Of a stretch of DNA of 64,000 bases, positions 56,598-64,000 are shown piece by piece; positions within the stretch are counted from its first letter, which is position 1, and the number at the start of each line of letters is the position of its first letter. The stretch lies in NCBI GenBank assembly GCA_005406025.1, contig BGZK01000489.1:248001-312000 (forward strand), written 5' to 3'. The DNA is from Eumeta japonica. Taxonomy: Eukaryota; Arthropoda; Insecta; Lepidoptera; Psychidae. Both the position numbers and the translations under genes were made by a program. The notes under the pieces were generated by a model, which saw only the letters and a program-made list of their open reading frames with translations, was not told the DNA's origin and made no database searches.

Positions 56598-57080
56598 CTA
56601 TATGTCAATAGATACAATGATTGATGAACAAGAAATCATCAATTTCCTTACTGAATTTTTAAATTCATTAAATGTTTCATGAATGTAATTACACTGTCTT
56701 AAGTTAAAAGTTAGTTCACCAATTATTTTATTACGAAATCTGAACTCGCCGAAACTGTGTAATGGTACGAGACTCTGCATCAAACAGCTACATAATAAAT
56801 TCATCGAAGCCAGTATAATGACTGGTCAAGATAAAGGACAGATAGTATTTGTACCACGGATACCTTTATTATCAAGTGGATTGCCCCTTACCTTTAAACG
56901 CTTACAATTCCCGGTGAAGTTGGCTTACGGCATGACTATCAACAAAGCACAAGTCAAACATTCCAATACTGTGGCGTTGACTTAAAGGAACCATACTTTG
57001 TACATGGCCAATTATACATCACATGCTCACATGCAAGTAGGATCACCTCGAAACTTATTAATTTACAGTTCAGACAATAA
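56598..57080 (+). pseudogene. Helitron helicase relic: C-terminal motifs
   Basis: On the + strand, pieces include MIDEQEIINFLTEFLNSL, RLCIKQLHNKFIEA, GQDKGQIVFVPRIPLLSSGL, FPVKLAYGMTINKAQ (motif V region, 56909-56955) and HGQLYITCSHASRITSKLI (motif VI region). These are the conserved terminal blocks of Pif1-like Helitron helicases. Frame changes separate them. The coding remains end at about 57080, followed by AT-rich sequence with an AATAAA at about 57217 that could have served for polyadenylation. Confidence 0.85.
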
Positions 57081-57450
57081 AACTATAAATGTAGTCTATA
57101 AGCAAGTATTGTAAAAATAAATTTAAGAAAAGGTAATTAAAATAAAAAGTGAAAATGTGTAATATAATTTATGCGTTTGTAATATGTAATATGTATAATA
57201 TGATATGTAAATTGTGTAAATAAAACATATATTTTCTATTTACTAAGGTGTTTCTTATTTTAACTTTTATTATTTCAATTAGTTAATTAATTCGATGTAT
57301 TCTATATACACCGTATGTTTAATGGTCAAATAAGTCTCCCAATATCGAAGATAGAAATCTATCATATCTACGTTAAAAATGGATCCTTAAATATTTTTCA
57401 TACCGTTAAACGTGCGACGTATTTTAAACCGAGCAACGCCAGATTTCGCT

Positions 57451-58204
57451 GCATATATATAAACGCAAAATATCGATTCTCTCAACAATATAGGTCAACT
57501 CATTTCGGAAAGTGGTCTTCAAAATAAGGAGGGATTTGAAAATAATGCAGCCGGCTCTCAGGACTCGAGCGGAGCGCTCGTACAGCGAAACGCTATGAAT
57601 TTTTGAAACGAACAGGAGGTCAGCGCGTGGGGCGTAAAGTAGTGTTTTTATTAAAGCGCGTAGTGGCGCCGCGGGTGCAGTAAAATCTCGGTGAAATACG
57701 TGTGTGCATGCGGGCAGATAAGGTGTCGCGGCGTCTGTCGGCGGGGGCGCCAGCGGCGGTAGTTAGCGCGCTTCGGGCCCGCTTTTGCGCGAACGTTGCG
57801 TGTATGTGTCCCCGCGCGCACCGCTCACGCTCCCCCTCGGCTCCGGGCACCGATTGCGACGCGCACACTCAAGTGAACGAATGGAGCCCTCGAATGATTG
57901 CGAAAGTTGCTATCTGTTCGTGCGCGGGAGGTAGATCGACAAATAAATATAGCGGACTTCGATCGATGTTAGTTCAGAGCTATAACGATAACCGCGCACT
58001 TCGCTTCAACTGTATAGAGTTCATGTTTTAGGATTCCTTATTAGTAGAGTCAAATAGAATCCTCATAAGAGCACTTGCCCGTGTCCGTTTTTCTTTAAAA
58101 AAATTTGGATTTCGGAAAAGAAAGGATTTTGAAATTATCGCACTATGTTAGATATTTATGATGGATTTATACAATGTACTCCGCAACTTTCAGTTATCTA
58201 CTGC
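57451..58204. other. CpG-rich island and flanks
   Basis: GC-rich at about 57540-57920, with open frames in both directions (57620-57868 -, 57702-58031 +) that are Arg/Ala-rich and mirror each other; no domain is visible. No gene is supported. Confidence 0.4.
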
Positions 58205-58226
58205 AATATATATATATATATATATT
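58205..58226. repeat. (TA)n microsatellite
   Basis: Eleven TA units in a row. Confidence 0.9.
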
Positions 58227-60267
58227 GTAGAGCTTTCCTGTTTTTATTCTACTCGACGAGAGGTAAGTCTCTTAAGAAGACCAAAGATTCTAGTGTTCGA
58301 AATTAAAGAGTATATTCCTTCTAGATCGATATGTTTATTAACCAGTTCTTCAATCTTTCCTTCTATTATTTCTATACTTTTACTTATCAACTTGTTATAA
58401 CAATTCACTCTTTATTACTATAAAACTTGTAAACTCGGGCATCAGCCCTCGTCCCCTTTCTCTGTACTTCTCTCTAGTTCTACTCAATTGTTATGCGCGA
58501 GCTCGGATTCGAATGTTTTATTCTAATTTGAAATTGAACGCGAACCCGCGAACCCTCATATGCAAGCAGGGAGGTCGGATACCCCCTATGTCACCTACTA
58601 CTACAATATATATACATATACATAAATCGTTAATTACTGAGATTTTTGTAAATTTACAAAGACTAGGTGCTTATTTTCCGTTCGTGCATTGAGTAATTTA
58701 ATGTAACATGTAACATTGAATGTTGCCGTTTCTCGCTGCACGTGTTCTGTCGTGAGGCGGCCGCCCTGGGCGCGTGCCCGCGCACCGCATAGTGGTAACA
58801 CGTTGCCGTTTGTGTAAACGGCCTTCCGCACTGGACATTGAGCTATTATGCTTGAAAAGCTAAAAAAAGTAGAATTTCATTTTTAGTCATAGGTTATTTG
58901 CGAACTTTTAATAGTTATCATCAATAGAGCCATTTGCCAAAGTTAACGGAAAAAGTTAGGAGCACTTTGTATATTGCTAATCAACGAATAAAAAAAAGTG
59001 AAATGGAGCGTGAGTGGGGTCAACAAAAATTTTTAAAATATGTCACATGAAATATTAATTCAGAGCACTAGCTCTATTAAAATATCCGGAAAAAAAAAAC
59101 AAATTTCCTGTAATTCTTAGTCCATTGATTTTAATGACATATCATACTTAAACCAAAATTTGCTAGACATGATCGCTTTCTAAACGTTCCTGAGTCTAAT
59201 TTTTTTTAATGGTATTTTCAACACTGAATTTTTCGACACCACAATTGTTTCTGAAACCGTTAAATGAAGCACGTATTGGGATTTACATCGTCTTTAAGAC
59301 GAATGAATGCCTTAAGAGCTAGCGCAAGTTCATCAATTATGCGCAATACAGTGCTCACGACAGACCAGCGGTCGGCACCTACTACAGTCAGGCGTTGTTA
59401 TATAAAATGCACTGGGTCGTGTGCCGCTCCATGTATATTCATATGCATCGTTGCAAATGCATCCACACGCACAGGCTCTTCGGGTATCGAAAATGAAATT
59501 AATTTGTTTGCAGCGCGATCGTATAAACCATAATTCACGTGATGAAAGCTTATTTGTTACTGTAAATTACTTATACTTTATGCAAACTTTTTTGTTATAA
59601 TATGCTTAATATTTAAGAATGAAACATATCACAAGGAAAACACAGTAATAAAAATGCGTTTATTAATGTTGCAATATAATGTGGAAAAAATCAATTAATT
59701 TTTCATATATTTGAAAGTGATACAGTAATAAAAAAGGGAGTTTTGTTTAATCCGCGTTCTCATTAAATGCAAGTTAAAAGCTTGATTTATTGAAATATGT
59801 TGATTATCTATTTAAATAAGGGTACAGTAAAAAGAATACACGATTGGAGGTAATATTCTCGATATAAGTCAATTTCAAAACAGATCTAGATAATTTTCCT
59901 TTTTAGTCGTTATGTTGAATCGGTATCACGATCATTTTTCATTTTTCACGATAACGGTACTAACAATTTTCGACAAACTGGTAAAACTGTTTTTTTTTAT
60001 TTATTGGCGTCGTTTCGTTTTAAACGTGTTTTATTTGGTTTGGCGCTTACATCTTTTACTTTGAGGCCACGCACACTACTGCTATTACATTTTTCGTATG
60101 CGCTGGTATTCACAGTTTTACTCATTTAGTCGTCGGTCGGGTGCCCGTCATTGGCGTTGCGAATGCGCGGGTATACCCCCCCTCCCCTCTTCACGTAGCG
60201 GTATCGCCTGAAGCATTTGGATCTAATTTAAATATATCTACATAAACAGTATTTCTTCGCTGTATTA
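58227..60267. other. sequence without a supported gene
   Basis: Includes a small CpG patch at 58740-58800. An 89-codon open frame at 59264-59533 is rich in Ala, Ser and Arg and unrecognised. At 60000-60180 there is a GC-richer patch. AT-rich otherwise. Confidence 0.35.
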
Positions 60268-60316
60268 TTTTACGGAACCCTAATCGCGCAAGCCCATCTT
60301 GCTCTTGGCCGGTTGT
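60268..60316 (+). mobile_element. 3' end fragment of a GGGTTCCG-family element
   Basis: TTTACGGAACCCTAATCGCG and GCTCTTGGCCGGTTGTTT match the closing signature of the element at 40836-41411. Only about 50 bp are recognisable. Confidence 0.5.
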
Positions 60317-62459
60317 TTACTTTGTTCTTGCGCATCCATTGCATATTGTTTGCTATCGAGATGCTTTGTTTGTATGCTCCAATATTAAAACTAAATTATT
60401 GTACTTTTCAATAAAATCACAAGAATAAAGAAATAAAACAATTGGATCTGAGAAATGGTCGAGTCTGCAGACCAGTCCCAAGACTCTCCGTTATTATCGA
60501 GGTAGGAGAAAACTCGGAAAGCATTTTGCAGGGCACTAACATTTTTGAGCTTTAAATGAAAATAAGGATTATAATTATGAATATAATACTTTAGAATCAA
60601 TTTTAAAAATTTGAGCACTCGACATATTTATTTTTTAATGATTTATAATCAGATTATTTCACATATTAACAAAGAATTTAAAAATAATTTAAATGTAATT
60701 TTAAAGCCCATAAATTATTATATTAGTGGATCAACAAAAGTTAAGTTATAGGTTGACCGAAAGTGTATTGTAGTTCGTAATGTTAGGAATTCATTTTATT
60801 TCCTATCGCACCTTCTCAACAAAAAGACAATGCATAGAATTTACCAACAGTCGTTTCGATGATGAAATATCTCAAACAAATACGCTAGTTTTGATGAGAT
60901 GTACATCATTCGACAAGGTTTTTCATGTTCTGGAGCTGATTACACTTTTAAATCGATCAGCTGAGCAGTTTTTCAGAAATATGGCATTAAAATTGTTACT
61001 TTCACATTTATTTATACAAGGACCTCTCTCGAACAAATTAACAATTTCAACAGAGTTTGGGTCATTTGAGGTGGTTGAAAGGTTTAGTACAGGTTTGATT
61101 ATGATATTGATATTATGACCGTCTACTGTTTGTCAAGTACGTTCTTCAACAATAAGCTTCTGTAGTAGATTGTATCATTCACAGTAATTTTTCATTTATA
61201 CAATTTCGTGTACGCAAACAGACAGACCAAAGATTTCTGAACATTGGAATTACTTATTGTATCTAATTTGCAAGCAGATGATGTATGTAATTCATTTATA
61301 TCTTAAATTTTAGGCATACAGTTACTCTACTTATTAGATATCCAATATGATAATCAAATGACTCACAGGAAAATGAGTTGGTATATATGGATATAACTTG
61401 CATTAATATTGATGGAAGTTTGATTTCGCACGGAGGGAGAGAATGTAATTTCAATCCCCAAAACCACAGGTATGAATTCATTTTACGCCGGTATCCAATC
61501 CGATTACATTTACATTTAATATTTTTTGATTGTCTAAAAGTGTTATAAATCTTTTTATAAGAAAAGTCAATGATATAAAATTCATGTATTGATATATCTT
61601 AAATCAAAACGTCAATGTATTGTCTGGATATTAATTGAAATGTAACTGTTAATTTATCTTTGAATTTATACACAGTCGCTAGTGAAGTACACGCTGTAAA
61701 CAGCTTGTGAATTCAACAGTTAGGTGTAAAAAAAATTTACAATACTTTGACGTAACTGATGTTTATGGTCTTGTCATAAACATAGAAGAATGAAAAAAAT
61801 ATGGCATACTTTTGTAATTGGGCATGTTATAATTTTTCTTGTATTACGTTATACTAAGTACAACGTGCGAATTATCGAAATATTTCAACTTTATGATCTG
61901 GCATGAAAATAGTATGAGGTTTATACGTAAAGTTAGTGAGTCAATTCATTGAGGGTTTTGATAGTTAGATGGGACAAATCTAAAAACATTTTATTTCGCT
62001 ATAAGACCCTGAAACATTTGTCAATCAAATTCGAAATCTTTTCAAGACATATTTTACTGTAGGGCCATTAAAATATCTAATAACAAAATGTCTCTACGTA
62101 AACTTCGCGCATTTGAAAACAACTAGCGGTGCGCGCAGAGATACTCGTGCGTCACCCACAACAGGAACACAAACGGATCGGCAGACAAAGAATGTGAATA
62201 TAAACATTCCCCGTGTTCTTTGGGCGCGCGGCGGCGCACGGGGATGAGCACATTCTTCCGTTTGACGTCTGAATTTTGCATGCATTCAATTACCGGGGAA
62301 CTCCCCCCGCCAGGTACCGCTGTAACGGTTTATTGCAATCAAATATGGTAATTGGAAATCCAGTTGAATTATACTTACTCCAATTTGATTGCGATACATA
62401 AAATCAGATGTAACGTAATGTATAATACCTGTAATATTGTATAAATCTGTAACGTCTGT
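60317..62459. other. AT-rich sequence, no gene seen
   Basis: A 112-codon open frame at 60780-61118 (+) overlaps a similarly open - strand frame and shows no motif. A CpG patch lies at 62100-62310. No gene is supported. Confidence 0.35.
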
Positions 62460-63060
62460 TTGTACGTTCGGTTACTGTGTAAAGTCTTGTGACAGATATT
62501 CGTTTAATGACTGACGCTTCGTTTGTCTGTATGTATTCTCTTTTATTACTTAAGAATGGTTTGATTGATCTTAAGGAAAATTGCTATTTAATTAGAACAA
62601 GTGATTGTCATAATAGGCTGCTGTTTGTCTAGATGTCTGTATGCATGTTCTTTTATAATTTAAAAGCGGTTTGATCAATCGTGATGAAAATTGGTACACA
62701 TTAAGAGCAAATGTTAGGCTACTATATGTGTTTATGTTTTTTTTTTTATAATTTAAGAATGCTTCGACCGATCTTGATGAAAGTTAGAGTAACCTATGAT
62801 TGCTAAAATTATGTGCTCTATGTTATTTACATACACCGTATGATAGCCATAGAAAATCAATCATTATTTTTTTATTTCTTTAGAATATCACTAATATGGG
62901 GGTGCAAATAGCAGGCAAAAATGATAGGTTACCATCTGTTTGTCTGTCTGAACTTTTACACTTGAAAAGGTTGGACCGATCTTGATGAATATTGGTATAC
63001 AGCTAGAAAATGTGATTACACAAATAGTAGGCTAGTTACTGTATGTCTATCTCTTTGTCT
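62460..63060 (+). repeat. diverged tandem repeat of about 100-110 bp units
   Basis: At least four units share CTTTTATAATTTAAGAATGG, the word CCGATCTTGATGAAAATTGG, GAGCAAATG and GGCTACTGTTTGTCTG. Anchors are at about 62540, 62650, 62746 and 62953. The third-to-fourth gap is longer and holds unrelated sequence. A shorter version occurs at 32480-32750. The unit resembles a repeat common in Lepidoptera that is usually associated with non-autonomous Helitrons. Confidence 0.6.
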
Positions 63061-64000
63061 GTTAATCGATTAGAAGACATCAAGTTCAATCCCGATCACG
63101 ATCGAATCAATCAATGGTTTTTTTAATTCATGCCTCGAGAACACTAAGTTGTCGGTCGTGGACGTTATCATCGCGTTGCTGACGCCGTCTTTGACAGCCT
63201 CCAGTCTGTATTGGACCAACTTAGGCTTAAAATTCAAGCTCTTCAAACGAAATAAAAATATAGTGGGAGAGTATGGCCTAACTGTGGGCTAAATAAATCC
63301 TGGCACAAAAATCAGTATGGGAATTTGGTGGTTAAAGAGTTCGTTTTACATAATATATTAATTTATGGAGTAGTTTATATGATGATGTAAAATAAAGACT
63401 GTATATTTATAGTTTGAGAAAAGCGACTCACTGACACATGCACCACGAGATTTTTGAAATTATAAGCCCGATTAAACTTAAATTTGATCAGATGATAGTT
63501 TGTATAATGTATGGACCGAAAAAAAAAATTCGAAATTCACTTTTTATCGGTTTGATTTTTGCATGGAATTTTTTATGGGGTGACGTATGACTGTGTTTAA
63601 TATAAATATTCCTTATTAAAAATGTTGTGACACATCTTTCACAATAATTAGGTGGAGGGGAAAGTAGGGTTATATAAAAGGATAAAAAAATACATGATAC
63701 GTGTCTTTTGAAATCGTTATTCAACGAGATTTCATTAAAAATTCTACATTAGGATCATAAAAAATACATGATTTTTTTACTTCCAATTTAATCCTTCGTA
63801 GCTGATATCTAAGTTGAAAATTCATCTTTTACCCGTCACACCTGTCTTTCGTTTAAAGTGTGTAGATTTTGATTCGTCTATATCAAATAATCTCTGAGAA
63901 AAACGAATCCACTGATGGTCAGCGCTGTTCTTACATACACTTATGTACCTAGCGTAGGTACGTAATATTAAAAATATGATCGATTTGTCAAGAATCAATC
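63061..64000. other. sequence without a supported gene
   Basis: A moderately GC-rich patch at 63140-63230 contains a short open frame (DVIIALLTPSLTASSLYWTN) of unknown identity. The remainder is AT-rich with no recognised feature. Confidence 0.35.

Larger units (their letters stand above)
52228..57450 (+). mobile_element. Helitron (rolling-circle transposon) relic with autonomous coding capacity
   Basis: A decayed element of about 5.2 kb encoding, in order, a basic N-terminal region, the Rep (HUH) nuclease and a Pif1-type helicase, spread over many broken frames from about 53430 to 57080. Helitrons use the Rep nuclease to nick one strand and the helicase to peel it off during rolling-circle transposition. 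A candidate 5' end is TCTAAACCTAAATAC at 52228, preceded by A as Helitron insertions require. No clean CTRR 3' end was found; AACCGAGCAACGCC near 57430 may be the decayed terminal hairpin region. The limits are therefore approximate. The region before the coding part carries heat-shock elements and three tandem core-promoter modules, listed separately. Multiple frameshifts and stops make this copy non-autonomous now. Confidence 0.85.

Noticed and set aside
60780..61118. 112-codon frame as a gene
   Set aside because: The - strand is similarly open across most of it and no domain or splice context is visible.

Overview
The window reads as intergenic or intronic DNA of an insect nuclear genome, most probably a moth or butterfly. 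The background is AT-rich. There are no bacterial-type operons or ribosome-binding sites, no long intact reading frames, and several microsatellites. Many dispersed repeats resemble families I know from Lepidoptera: elements opening with a GGGTTCCG motif and ending in TTGGCCGGTTTTT, units containing CCGATCTTGATGAAAATTGG, and a Helitron-type end near TCCCTACTAAT. No intact host gene could be supported. Almost everything recognisable is a decayed mobile element or a viral fossil, in a background punctuated by short CpG/GC-rich blocks that may be regulatory.

Layout: 0.4-1.3 kb holds a mariner relic (+). 2.2-4.0 kb holds an endogenous viral element carrying a broken superfamily-1 RNA helicase of the alphavirus-like supergroup. 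4.8-5.6 kb holds copy A of a roughly 720-800 bp non-autonomous repeat. 12.9-15.3 kb holds a non-LTR retrotransposon relic (-), split by copy B of that repeat. 20.0 and 28.4 kb hold twin, nearly identical GC-rich cores. 21.0-22.2 kb holds a foldback element whose arms are built from 120-bp units. 23.2-23.9 kb and 26.6-27.1 kb hold unidentified coding-like remnants. 35.3 kb holds a tRNA-derived SINE head. 40.8-42.7 kb holds two more non-autonomous elements, including copy C. 43.9-45.0 kb holds a second mariner (-) with its DD34D residues still readable. 49.4-50.2 kb holds an element flanked by a 15-bp inverted repeat. 52.2-57.4 kb holds a large Helitron relic with Rep and helicase domains. The remainder is AT-rich sequence, microsatellites, tandem repeats and GC-rich islands.

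The most striking arrangement is upstream of the Helitron replicase. A dense cluster of perfect heat-shock elements (alternating GAA/TTC units) at 52.44-52.72 kb is followed by three tandem core-promoter modules. Each has a TATA-like box exactly 29 bp upstream of the A of a CAGT/TAGT initiator, and the third module's leader runs into the replicase coding remains. This looks like a heat-inducible promoter, captured or evolved, serving a rolling-circle transposon. The viral helicase fossil and the 120-bp-unit foldback, a potential long-hairpin RNA source, are the next most interesting features.

All calls come from reading the sequence without database searches. Family names rest on motif recognition, and element ends are approximate unless an inverted repeat is given.
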